Source of the DNA: Chromatiaceae bacterium
GTDB taxonomy: Bacteria > Pseudomonadota > Gammaproteobacteria > Chromatiales > Chromatiaceae
Direction: 5' to 3'
NCBI GenBank assembly: GCA_024235315.1
Contig: JACKMP010000001.1
Coordinates: 248,001-312,000 of the forward strand
DNA: 64,000 nt
Shown here: positions 8,824 through 16,994 of the stretch, one piece after another
Position numbering within the stretch: position 1 is the stretch's first letter
Layout: each line of letters starts with the position of its first letter
Translations under genes and position numbers: made by a program
Notes under the pieces: generated by a model
Told to the model about the DNA's origin: nothing
The model's input: only the letters and a program-made list of their open reading frames with translations
Database searches by the model: none

Positions 8824-10335
8824 ATGTTCGACACCGCAAAGATCGGCCGCACACTGAGCAAAGAGGCCTACAGGGCGGAGGTCGAAGACCTGCGCACACA
8901 GCTGCTGGAGGCGCAGATTGCACTGCGTGAGCGCAATATCCCCGTCTACCTGCTGATTGCAGGCATGGAAGGTGCCGGCAAAGGCGGGGTGGTCAACACG
9001 CTGGATGAATGGCTCGACGCGCGTGGCGTGAATGTCTATGCCTTCTGGGACGAGTCCGACGAAGAGAAACTGCGTCCGCGTGCCTGGCGATTCTGGCGCG
9101 CGATGCCGCGCCGCGGTGAGATCGGTGTGTTTTTCGGTGGCTGGTACCTGCGTCCGATCGAGCAGCGATTCAGCGGCGAGTGGGACGATGCCAAACTCGA
9201 CCAGTGCATGCGGGGCATTCGCGAACTCGAACGCATGTTGATCAACGATGGCGCAGTGATCGTCAAGTGCTGGTACCACTTCTCTGAAAAGGACCAGCGC
9301 CGCAAACTCAAGGCACTGTCCCGCAGCGATCGCAGCCGCTGGAAGATGCTGCCGAAGAAATCCAAGTTCAGCGAAGAGTATCAGCGTTTCGAGGAAGTCG
9401 CCGACCGCGTGGTGCGCAGCACCGACATCGGCCGCGCCCCCTGGCACATCATCGAGGCCACCGACCAGCGTTACCGCGACATGACCACCGGCCGCACGCT
9501 GTTACACGAGATGCAGGAAGCGCTGGCACAGGCGCCGCACGACGAGCGCCGTCTCGACGATTCACCGTCAGGCAGCAACGGCGACATGCTGCCGAGTGCG
9601 CCCGAGGCGCGGATCACGCTGCTCGACCGCATCGACCTGACGCAGACGATCGCACGCGAAGACTACCGTGACCGTCTTGCGGCGCTGCAGGCGGAACTCA
9701 ACGACCTCGCCTGGCGCGCCTATACCGAAAAGCTATCGACCGTATTCGTGTTCGAGGGTGTCGATGCCGCGGGCAAGGGAGGTGCGATCCGCAGGGTCAC
9801 CCAGGCGGTGGACTCGCGGTTGCGTGAGGTCATACCGATCGCCGCGCCCACCGACGAGGAAAGTGCCCACCATTACCTTTGGCGCTTCTGGCGTCACATC
9901 CCCCGCGCCGGGCGGATGACCGTTTTCGACCGCTCCTGGTACGGCAGGGTTCTGGTCGAGCGTGTCGAGGGTTTCACCTCACACGCCAACTGGGCACGCG
10001 CCTATCTGGAGATCAACGACTTCGAGGAACAATTGACCGAGGCCGGGATCGTGGTCCAGAAATTCTGGCTGCAGATCAGCAAAGAGGAACAACTAGAGCG
10101 CTTTCAGGCACGCCAGGACACCCCATACAAGCAGTACAAGATCACCGACGACGACTGGCGCAACCGCGAAAAATGGGATGAGTACCGCGATGCGGTCAAC
10201 GAAATGCTGGCGCGCACCAGCGCGCAACACGCACCGTGGAACCTGATTGCCGGCAACGACAAGCGCTTTGCCCGCGTACAGGTCCTTGAGACCGTCGTGA
10301 AGGCCCTGCGCGACGCATTGAAAGATCGTCGGTAA
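8824..10335 (+). CDS. pap: Polyphosphate:AMP phosphotransferase (two-domain PPK2)
   Basis: Transfers phosphate from polyphosphate to AMP, giving ADP. The 503 residues contain two tandem PPK2 domains, as in the polyphosphate:AMP phosphotransferase subgroup. The N-terminal domain has a Walker A (GMEGAGKGG, residues 47-55), but its Walker B position reads GGWYLRP and lacks the Asp-Arg pair. The C-terminal domain has both Walker A (EGVDAAGKGG, 311-320) and Walker B/lid residues (DRSWYGR, 369-375), so it is probably the catalytic half. The gene starts 9 bases after nadA and is likely co-transcribed, linking adenylate recycling to NAD synthesis. Confidence 0.93.
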   Translation: MFDTAKIGRTLSKEAYRAEVEDLRTQLLEAQIALRERNIPVYLLIAGMEGAGKGGVVNTLDEWLDARGVNVYAFWDESDEEKLRPRAWRFWRAMPRRGEIGVFFGGWYLRPIEQRFSGEWDDAKLDQCMRGIRELERMLINDGAVIVKCWYHFSEKDQRRKLKALSRSDRSRWKMLPKKSKFSEEYQRFEEVADRVVRSTDIGRAPWHIIEATDQRYRDMTTGRTLLHEMQEALAQAPHDERRLDDSPSGSNGDMLPSAPEARITLLDRIDLTQTIAREDYRDRLAALQAELNDLAWRAYTEKLSTVFVFEGVDAAGKGGAIRRVTQAVDSRLREVIPIAAPTDEESAHHYLWRFWRHIPRAGRMTVFDRSWYGRVLVERVEGFTSHANWARAYLEINDFEEQLTEAGIVVQKFWLQISKEEQLERFQARQDTPYKQYKITDDDWRNREKWDEYRDAVNEMLARTSAQHAPWNLIAGNDKRFARVQVLETVVKALRDALKDRR

Positions 10336-10356
10336 ACGGCGCGCGCCGCGCCTGCA

Positions 10357-10743
10357 GTGCACATGATCGGACACGCTGAACTGAAGCTGATCCACCAGGC
10401 AGCCGCGGTGCTGTCGATACTGGGCTTCATCGTGCGTGGCGGCCTGATGATCGGCCAGTCGGCCGTGCTGCGCGAACGCTGGATGCGCAGCTGGCCGCAC
10501 CTGATCGATACGACACTGCTGGTGAGCGGCGTGTGGATGGCACTGAACCTGCAGTTCAGTCCGGCCAACAGCCCTTGGTTGACGGCCAAGATCGTCGCTC
10601 TGCTGATCTACATTGCGCTCGGGTTCGTCGCACTGCGGCTGGGCCGGACATACAGGTCAAGGGTCGCCGCATTCGCTGCGGCACTTGTCTGCTTCGCCTA
10701 CATCGGACTGGTCGCGGTGAAAAAATCTCCCTGGCCGTTCTGA
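10357..10743 (+). CDS. SirB2-like small integral membrane protein
   Basis: A 128-residue protein with about four hydrophobic segments and the pattern of the SirB family ('invasion gene expression up-regulator' in annotations): an early His (LKLIHQAAAVLSI), 'LRERWMRSWPHLIDTTLLVSG' and 'KIVALLIYIALGFVALR'. Biochemical function is not established for the family. The GTG at 10357 opens the frame; an ATG two codons on (10363) is an alternative start. It follows the phosphotransferase by 21 bases and ends three bases from a convergent gene. Confidence 0.78.
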   Translation: MHMIGHAELKLIHQAAAVLSILGFIVRGGLMIGQSAVLRERWMRSWPHLIDTTLLVSGVWMALNLQFSPANSPWLTAKIVALLIYIALGFVALRLGRTYRSRVAAFAAALVCFAYIGLVAVKKSPWPF

Positions 10744-10746
10744 CCC

Positions 10747-11397
10747 TCAGCGCTTGCCGATGTCGTCCAGCTTGATCGATACCTTCGGCGGTTCGGGTTT
10801 CACGAGGCCCTCGCGATCGACGCTGAAGTAGCGACTCCCACTGACCATCGCCGAGATATCGGCGTTCTGACCCCTGATATCCTGCAATATCACGCTGAAC
10901 AGGTGAACTGCGGTGAATATTGCAACCGCGTTGGCCAGCCAACCGTGGACACGCGGAAGGTACAGGCGGCCGATCACCGGCATGTCCGGCATCAGCCAGC
11001 CGCTGAGTGCCAGCAACACCAATGCAACGAACAGCACCAGGTACAAAGGTTTCCACAGCGGATTGTGGGCAAACCAGCTGGGCAGCGGCGACTTGCCGAG
11101 CGACAGGTAGAACAGCAGGCTGGCCCGTATGGCATCGATTTCCGAGCGCCGCGGCAGCAGGTATTCGAAGCGCTCGGCGCCCCTGCCGAAGAAGCCGAGA
11201 AACGCACGCAACCCCAACGCAAATACCAGCAGACTTGCGCCGAGATAGTGCAGTTCGGCCGCATCTGCCGCCAGTGCGGGTGCATGACCGATCAGCCAAC
11301 CGGTCGTCAACAGAAACAGTGCCGAGCCGGCCAGCGACCAGTGTGCCAGTCGCATCCATCCGCTCCACACCGCCACGCGGCGAATCTGTTCGCTCAT
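10747..11397 (-). CDS. Cytochrome b561-type diheme membrane protein
   Basis: About 216 residues with four or five membrane helices and the spaced His residues of the cytochrome b561/Ni-Fe-hydrogenase b-type cytochrome family: 'RLAHWSLAG', 'ELHYLGASL', 'PRVHGWLAN' and 'TAVHLFSVI'. Such proteins bind two b hemes and pass electrons between the quinone pool and a partner enzyme. I prefer the ATG at 11397 (MSEQIRRVAVWSG) because the upstream 24 codons add an unusual hydrophobic leader; neither start has a strong ribosome binding site. It is the last gene of the nitrate cluster, 91 bases after mobB. A role in electron supply to the nitrate reductases is possible but inferred only from position. Confidence 0.82.
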   Translation of the reverse strand: MSEQIRRVAVWSGWMRLAHWSLAGSALFLLTTGWLIGHAPALAADAAELHYLGASLLVFALGLRAFLGFFGRGAERFEYLLPRRSEIDAIRASLLFYLSLGKSPLPSWFAHNPLWKPLYLVLFVALVLLALSGWLMPDMPVIGRLYLPRVHGWLANAVAIFTAVHLFSVILQDIRGQNADISAMVSGSRYFSVDREGLVKPEPPKVSIKLDDIGKR

Positions 11398-11488
11398 CAG
11401 AACACCAAATAAAAACAGGGGGAGCAGCATAACCTGCGGCCACCGGTTTCTGCCCATGACGGTTGTCAATACCGGGGCAGCACCGGTA

Positions 11489-12031
11489 TCAGTCCGAAAT
11501 CCGGTTGCGCGCCATCCAATCCACTACAAATTCGGCGACATGCTCCGGATTGTTGAGCGGCAGCAAGGGAATCGCGAGCGATTCAACCGGCGCGCTGTCC
11601 ACCGCCACCGCGATGATCGTATCGTCCCCAACGCACAACAACGGCTGGCCACGCCCGCTGCGATACACCTCGATTTTCGGAAAAGGTTCATGACGGAAGC
11701 CTTCGACGAGGACTACGTCGACTGCAGTAACATCGATGAATTCGAGCAATTCGGACAAGCCGGGCTCGGTGTGTCCATCGCCCTCGCGGACCCAGAAAGT
11801 GCGATGCGGAGAGGCCAACACCACCTGCGTTGCACCTGACTCACGCAGGCGTTGCGAATCCTTGCCCGGGATGTCGATGGCAAAATCATGGTGCGAGTGC
11901 TTGATCGCCGCGCAACGCAGCCCCCGCGCCTTCAGCTGCGGAATCAATCGGGTCAGCAGCGTGGTCTTGCCGGTGCCGGAACACGCCACGAAGCCGAGCA
12001 GCGGCACAGGGAAGTCAATACTCACTGGCAC
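11489..12031 (-). CDS. mobB: Molybdopterin-guanine dinucleotide biosynthesis adaptor MobB
   Basis: A 180-residue P-loop protein that assists conversion of Mo-molybdopterin to the bis-MGD cofactor used by DMSO-reductase-family enzymes. The Walker A is ACSGTGKTTL (near residues 16-25); 'AIKHSHHDFAIDIPGKDSQR' and 'DVVLVEGFRHEPFPKIEVYR' are typical MobB segments. The frame opens with GTG, 6 bases after the stop of the preceding small membrane protein. Its place directly downstream of two bis-MGD nitrate reductases fits its role. No mobA is in the window. Confidence 0.94.
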   Translation of the reverse strand: MPVSIDFPVPLLGFVACSGTGKTTLLTRLIPQLKARGLRCAAIKHSHHDFAIDIPGKDSQRLRESGATQVVLASPHRTFWVREGDGHTEPGLSELLEFIDVTAVDVVLVEGFRHEPFPKIEVYRSGRGQPLLCVGDDTIIAVAVDSAPVESLAIPLLPLNNPEHVAEFVVDWMARNRISD

Positions 12032-12037
12032 GTCTCT

Positions 12038-12421
12038 TCAGGAAGAAGGCCACAGAATATGCCGTGCCGCACCGGGTTTGAGCAACACACGGTGCACGAA
12101 GCGCTGATAATCCTCGCGGATACCACGCCGCAGGATCGTGAACGATACTGCGATGCCGGGCAGCAGGAACAGGCCCAGCCAGGCACTGCCATGCTCCGGC
12201 AGAACAAGTGCCGCCACGCCGAGCAGGTATAGCGGCCAGCTGAACAGCAGCCCACGCAGGGTGTGTTTCAGAACGAGCATCAGGATGATCCCAAACCGTT
12301 GGCGGCGCTGCGCTGGTGAGTGATAAAGGCTCTCGGAAACTGCTCTCTCCAGCGCACCCTCGACCCGGTCTACGCGTCGCCCGACCGCCGCCAGTTCCGG
12401 CTCAAAGGGCATTTGCGCCAC
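12038..12421 (-). CDS. Small hypothetical membrane protein of the nitrate cluster
   Basis: A 127-residue protein I do not recognise. It has an N-terminal soluble part with a predicted helix (LAAVGRRVDRVEGALERAV), two adjacent hydrophobic segments (about residues 51-70 and 78-97) and a basic cytoplasmic-type C-terminus. The frame opens with GTG at 12421, overlapping the end of the upstream nitrate reductase by 20 bases; an ATG three codons later (12412) is equally possible. Overlap on one side and a 6-base gap to mobB on the other make translational coupling likely. Confidence 0.65.
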   Translation of the reverse strand: MAQMPFEPELAAVGRRVDRVEGALERAVSESLYHSPAQRRQRFGIILMLVLKHTLRGLLFSWPLYLLGVAALVLPEHGSAWLGLFLLPGIAVSFTILRRGIREDYQRFVHRVLLKPGAARHILWPSS

Positions 12422-15116
12422 CGGGCTCAGCCTGCACGTCCGCGATCAGCCGACGCAACTCGGGCACACAGGATCCGCAATTGGTACCGGCATTGAGCGC
12501 CTCGCCGATCTGTTCTGGAGTCGCCAGGTCGTGTTCGCGAATCGCACGGCTGAGCGTATTGATCCCGACACTGAAACAGGAGCAAACGATGGCGCCGGCA
12601 TCCTCCTGACCTCGGGGCGGCGTACCACGCAGCAGGCGCCCGCGTTCGGCGTCTTCGAGGCGCTGTTTCTTGAACAGGGCGGTCAGCCAGTCGCGCGGTG
12701 GCAGGCGGTAATCGGGACCGATGATGATCACCGCATCGAGCCGCCCGTCGACGATGCGCGCGGCGCGGTAATTCACCTGCGTGGAGTCATACAGCTCGCG
12801 CCATTCGGCGGCATCCCCACTTCCACACAGCTGCTCCCGCGCGCACGCCGCCCAGTTGTCGGGAGACAACTCGCCGGCCAGCTCGTAGTGCCACAGGCCG
12901 TATCGCCTGGCCTTCGACCAGTAGCTCGCCTGCCGTGGTACCAGCTCGCAGCGTGTCAGCAGGAAGCCGTACCACTTGGCGCGATACGGCATCACCCGCA
13001 CCGGCGTGTGTTTGAATTCGGGTTGACCGGACAAGGGATCGACTACCGGGTTCACCAGGCTGCCGACACGCGCCGCGGATGCAAACTGGTCGTTCCAGTG
13101 CATCGGTGCGAACACCTGGCCACACGGCTGCGTGTCGCTGATCTGTACACGCAGGATCGCCTCACCATGAGTGCTGATCACGGTCGCCAGCTGACCATCC
13201 CGCAGGCCGTTGCCGGCGGCATCGCGTGGATGCAGCGTGACGAAAGGTTCACCGATATGACCGGACAGCCGCGGTGACTTGCCGGTGCGCGTCATGCTGT
13301 GCCAGTGATCGCGTACCCGACCGGTGTTCAGTATCAGTGGATAAGCCAGATCCGTATGGCGTGCGGGCGGACGCGGCGTGATCGGAACAAAGTTGGCGCG
13401 GCCGCTGGGGGTAAAGAAACGCCCGTCACTGAACAGGCGTTCACGCGGGGTGCCACCGGCGACAATCGGCCACTGCACCGGCTCCAGCTGCGCATAGGAT
13501 GCCGGCGACAGGCCCGCAAGCCCCGAAAGATCGAAATCGCGCTCACCGTGGTTCTCGAACGCCGACAGGCGTGCGTGTTCATTGAACACCTCGGCCGGCG
13601 AAGCATAGTCGAAGCCGGTAAAGCCCAGGCGTTTGGCCACCTCGGCAATGATCCACCAATCGGGTCGCGCCTCGCCCGGCACCGGCATGAAAGCACGCTG
13701 GCGTGAGATACGGCGCTCGGAGTTGGTCACAGTACCGTCCTTCTCGCCCCACGCCAGCGCCGGCAACAGGATCTCGGCATCTGCCTGCGAATCGGTTCCG
13801 GCAACATAGTCGGACACCACCAGGCATTCACACTCGGCAAGGGCGCGGCGTACCTGGTTGGTGTCCGGCAGGCTGACCGCCGGGTTGGTCGCCATCACCC
13901 AAAGCGCCTTGACCTCGCCACGTTCCACGGCCTGGAACAGCTCGACCGCCTTGAGCCCTGGCTGTGTCGCAACGCTGTCGGTATTCCAGAACCGGCCAAC
14001 CAAGTCGCGGTGTTGCGGGTTGTCGATCTCCATGTGCGCCGCCAACTGGTTGGACAGGCCGCCCACCTCGCGCCCGCCCATCGCATTGGGTTGTCCGGTG
14101 ATCGAGAACGGGCCGGCGCCGGGACGTCCGATGCGGCCGGTCAGCAGGTGACAGTTGATGATCGCATTTCCCTTGTCGGTGCCGCTGCTCGACTGGTTGA
14201 TGCCCTGCGAGAACAGCGTAACCACACGTTCGGTACTGGCAAAGGATTCATAGAAACGCCGCACCTCGTCAACCTCGAGCCCGCACTGCCCGGCGACCGT
14301 GGCGACCGATGGTGCGTACCAGCGCGCCAGGCCCAAGGCCTCGTTGAGTCCATGGGTGTGGTCGCGCACGAAGCCTTCGTCGACCTTACCCTGTTCAGCA
14401 AGCCAGCTCAGCAGGCCGCTGAAGAGGACGCCGTCGCTGCCGCTGCGCAGCGCCAGGTGCTGGTCGGCACCGTCACAGCTCGATGTTCGCCGCGGATCGA
14501 TAACGATATAGCGCAGTTCGGGGCGCTGTTTCTTGGCAACCAGCAACCGCTGGTACAGAACCGGGTGACACCACGCCAGGTTCGAGCCAGTCAGGATCAC
14601 CAGGTCGGCCTGTTCAAGGTCGTCGTAACAGTTGGGAACGGTATCGCTGCCGAAGGCACGCTTGTAGGCAGCAACCGCCGACGACATGCACAGGCGGGAG
14701 TTGGTATCGATGTTCGCCGAACCAATGAAGCCTTTCATCAGCTTGTTGGCGACATAGTAGTCCTCGGTCAGCAGCTGGCCGGAGACATAGAACGCCACGG
14801 CATCCGGGCCATGCTCGTCGATGATGCGGCGGAATCGACCGGCCACTTCGTCCAGCGCGTGGCCCCAGTCGGTCTGCACCCCATCGACTTGCGGATACAG
14901 CAGGCGCCCTTCGAGATCCAGGGTCTCACCCAGCGCCGCCCCTTTCGAACACAGCCGGCCGAAGTTGGCCGGGTGATCACGATCGCCATGCACTTCGCAC
15001 GCACCATCGGCATCACGTGACACAACGACCCCGCAGCCGACCCCGCAGTACGGACATGTGGTACGAACCGGTTTGTCTGGCGGGGTGCCGGGACCGGCGA
15101 TTTCGACGTTGCTCAT
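12402..15116 (-). CDS. nasA: Assimilatory nitrate reductase catalytic subunit with C-terminal BFD-type [2Fe-2S] domain
   Basis: A 904-residue Mo-bisMGD oxidoreductase that reduces nitrate to nitrite in the cytoplasm. The N-terminus carries the [4Fe-4S] motif CPYCGVGCGV followed by 'GRLCSKGAAL'; the bis-MGD core runs through 'GQPNAMGGREVGGLSNQL' and a C-terminal MopB binding domain ('NTGRVRDHWHSMTRTGKSP'). The last 70 residues add a BFD-like [2Fe-2S] domain (CSCFSV...NCGSCVPEL), the extension seen in Klebsiella-type NasA. The start is the ATG at 15116 (MSNVEIAGPG); the longer frame upstream to 15638 only shadows the preceding gene. It has no Tat signal. It is the second of two nitrate reductases in this operon, so its division of labour with the first is open. 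Confidence 0.93.
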   Translation of the reverse strand: MSNVEIAGPGTPPDKPVRTTCPYCGVGCGVVVSRDADGACEVHGDRDHPANFGRLCSKGAALGETLDLEGRLLYPQVDGVQTDWGHALDEVAGRFRRIIDEHGPDAVAFYVSGQLLTEDYYVANKLMKGFIGSANIDTNSRLCMSSAVAAYKRAFGSDTVPNCYDDLEQADLVILTGSNLAWCHPVLYQRLLVAKKQRPELRYIVIDPRRTSSCDGADQHLALRSGSDGVLFSGLLSWLAEQGKVDEGFVRDHTHGLNEALGLARWYAPSVATVAGQCGLEVDEVRRFYESFASTERVVTLFSQGINQSSSGTDKGNAIINCHLLTGRIGRPGAGPFSITGQPNAMGGREVGGLSNQLAAHMEIDNPQHRDLVGRFWNTDSVATQPGLKAVELFQAVERGEVKALWVMATNPAVSLPDTNQVRRALAECECLVVSDYVAGTDSQADAEILLPALAWGEKDGTVTNSERRISRQRAFMPVPGEARPDWWIIAEVAKRLGFTGFDYASPAEVFNEHARLSAFENHGERDFDLSGLAGLSPASYAQLEPVQWPIVAGGTPRERLFSDGRFFTPSGRANFVPITPRPPARHTDLAYPLILNTGRVRDHWHSMTRTGKSPRLSGHIGEPFVTLHPRDAAGNGLRDGQLATVISTHGEAILRVQISDTQPCGQVFAPMHWNDQFASAARVGSLVNPVVDPLSGQPEFKHTPVRVMPYRAKWYGFLLTRCELVPRQASYWSKARRYGLWHYELAGELSPDNWAACAREQLCGSGDAAEWRELYDSTQVNYRAARIVDGRLDAVIIIGPDYRLPPRDWLTALFKKQRLEDAERGRLLRGTPPRGQEDAGAIVCSCFSVGINTLSRAIREHDLATPEQIGEALNAGTNCGSCVPELRRLIADVQAEPGGANAL

Positions 15117-15141
15117 CCCGAGTGTCCTGGTGCGTTGCAAC

Positions 15142-16983
15142 TCAGTGGGCGTCAGCCAGCACACCCACCTGTGGCATATCCGCCAGTCCGGTCTCACGCG
15201 CATGCTGCTGGAAACCGGCGTTCTTCCAGAAGAACGCACCCGGCATGGTGGTCGGCACCACGACGGCATAGAAGATCGCCCGGCCGATGACTGCAGCAAC
15301 AATCGCCAGCAGCGTGACCACACCCCACAGAAAAACCCCGGGAACACCCTCGACGCCGCCCAGCGCCAAGCCGGCGACCATCGGCAGCAATGCCCCCAGC
15401 ACAATATTGCGCGCCATGTAGGTCTTACCGAATTCGGTCGACTGCAGATAGTGACCTGCCTTGCCCTCGCCGCTGGAGTGCTGCATGTCATGGGCATGTC
15501 GCCACAGACCGAGCACCTCGAGCAGCAGGCCGGCACACACCGGCAACGCAAGCACCGCCAGCGTGGGTGCAAAGCCGCTTCCGGCCATGATTGCCAGCAC
15601 TGCGGTGCTGAACCCGACGAACAGCCCACCGAGCACAAGCATGCTGCCGTAGAAACTGGTCAACACCTGCCAATGGTCCCAGTACGGACGCGCCGGAATT
15701 CGGTAGATACGTTGCATGAAGTACAGTGCGACCACGCCCGAAAGCGCTGCGCCCCAGCCAGCAGCAGCGGCCAAGCCATCGACCAACACACCGGGCAGCC
15801 ATGCAGTCAGCTGCGGCAAGCCGGCAAACACAGCGTACAGGCCAAGCAGGTTGTAGAAAACGGCAACACCGGCCACCTCGCGACTCACCGGCGAGTGGCG
15901 CAGGTTGTTGAACGCACGATAGAACCGGTGCGGGCGCCCAAGGTGCAGCGTCGACAGCACCAGCCCCAGGGTTTGCAGGCCGATCAGGCCGAACACGAGC
16001 AGCGGCCACGCCACCGGGTTGTTCAACGGCGTCGGTACCGCGAGTCCGAATGCCGGGCCGAGAAACAGGACCAGGAAGGCGCCGACCACGGCCTGGGTGA
16101 CCAGGGTGAACACCACCAGCGGATTCTCGCGCGTCGACAGGCCTTTAAGGCCCCAGCGCCGCGGTCGTCCATCCTCGGTGACCTTTGAACGATAGATTCC
16201 ACCCTCGCCCTGCGCATCGCGCTCATAACGGATCGGCATCGAATCCGTGCGGCGCATCTCGCGCGGCAGGCTGTTGACCTGCTGGAATCGGATGTTCGGA
16301 TGGGTGATCTCGGGGGTCGGAAAGCCGGGAATGCGTGTCTCGGTCTGATGCCGGTTCTCGGGCGTGGTCTCGATAATGCCGAAATCCAGGGCACCGGCCA
16401 GACAGGCCGATGAACATGCCGGCTTCAGGCCCACTTCGAGACGATCCACACACATGTTGCACTTGGACACATGCCCCGCCTTGGTATCCAACTGCGGTGC
16501 GTTGTACGGGCATACCCAGGTGCAGTAACCGCAGCCGAAGCAGATTTCCGGGTCCTGCAGCACCGCGCCGTATTCGGCAAACTTGGTGTAGGCGCGCGTC
16601 GGGCAACCCTTCAGGCACACCGGGTTGTCGCAGTGATTGCACGCCATCGAGATGTTCAGACGGGTATAGGCAGGGTAGCTTCCACCCTCGAGGTAACCAA
16701 CCGAACGAAAAGCCAGGTGCGGCGGCAGGTCGTTCTTTTCCGAACAGGCCGCCTCGCAGGCATGGCACGAGATGCAGCGGTCGGCATTGAAGTAGAACCC
16801 ATGCTGCTTGTAGCGATTCGGGTTGTCGGAGACCGCAGTGTCACCATTGATGCTCAGCGATTGACCGCGCAGCGCGTGGCCTTCCGGTACGGTCTCGATC
16901 GACTTTCCGTAGCGATTCTTCTCGGGATGCGCCGCTCGCGGCAACCAGGCGTATTGCTGTTCGTTTGGACGAGGCTGAAACAT
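15142..16983 (-). CDS. Fusion of four-cluster ferredoxin subunit (DmsB-like) and membrane anchor (DmsC-like)
   Basis: A 613-residue fusion. The N-terminal third is a DmsB/NrfC-type ferredoxin with four Cys groups (CISCHACEAAC, CNHCDNPVCLKGCP, CFGCGYCTWVCP, CNMC...CSSAC), enough for four [4Fe-4S] clusters. The C-terminal part, from about residue 310, has roughly eight hydrophobic helices of the DmsC anchor family, which oxidises menaquinol. In DMSO reductase these are separate chains. It lies between two cytoplasmic nitrate reductases, 25 bases before nasA and 11 bases after the other, so it probably feeds quinol electrons to one or both. The start is the ATG at 16983 (MFQPRPNEQQ). No twin-arginine signal is present, so the clusters should face the cytoplasm. 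Confidence 0.88.
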   Translation of the reverse strand: MFQPRPNEQQYAWLPRAAHPEKNRYGKSIETVPEGHALRGQSLSINGDTAVSDNPNRYKQHGFYFNADRCISCHACEAACSEKNDLPPHLAFRSVGYLEGGSYPAYTRLNISMACNHCDNPVCLKGCPTRAYTKFAEYGAVLQDPEICFGCGYCTWVCPYNAPQLDTKAGHVSKCNMCVDRLEVGLKPACSSACLAGALDFGIIETTPENRHQTETRIPGFPTPEITHPNIRFQQVNSLPREMRRTDSMPIRYERDAQGEGGIYRSKVTEDGRPRRWGLKGLSTRENPLVVFTLVTQAVVGAFLVLFLGPAFGLAVPTPLNNPVAWPLLVFGLIGLQTLGLVLSTLHLGRPHRFYRAFNNLRHSPVSREVAGVAVFYNLLGLYAVFAGLPQLTAWLPGVLVDGLAAAAGWGAALSGVVALYFMQRIYRIPARPYWDHWQVLTSFYGSMLVLGGLFVGFSTAVLAIMAGSGFAPTLAVLALPVCAGLLLEVLGLWRHAHDMQHSSGEGKAGHYLQSTEFGKTYMARNIVLGALLPMVAGLALGGVEGVPGVFLWGVVTLLAIVAAVIGRAIFYAVVVPTTMPGAFFWKNAGFQQHARETGLADMPQVGVLADAH

Positions 16984-16994
16984 TGTTGCTGATC

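Noticed and set aside
15117..15638. N-terminal extension of the nasA frame
   Set aside because: It reads through the ferredoxin-DmsC gene out of frame; the [4Fe-4S] motif follows directly after the ATG at 15116.
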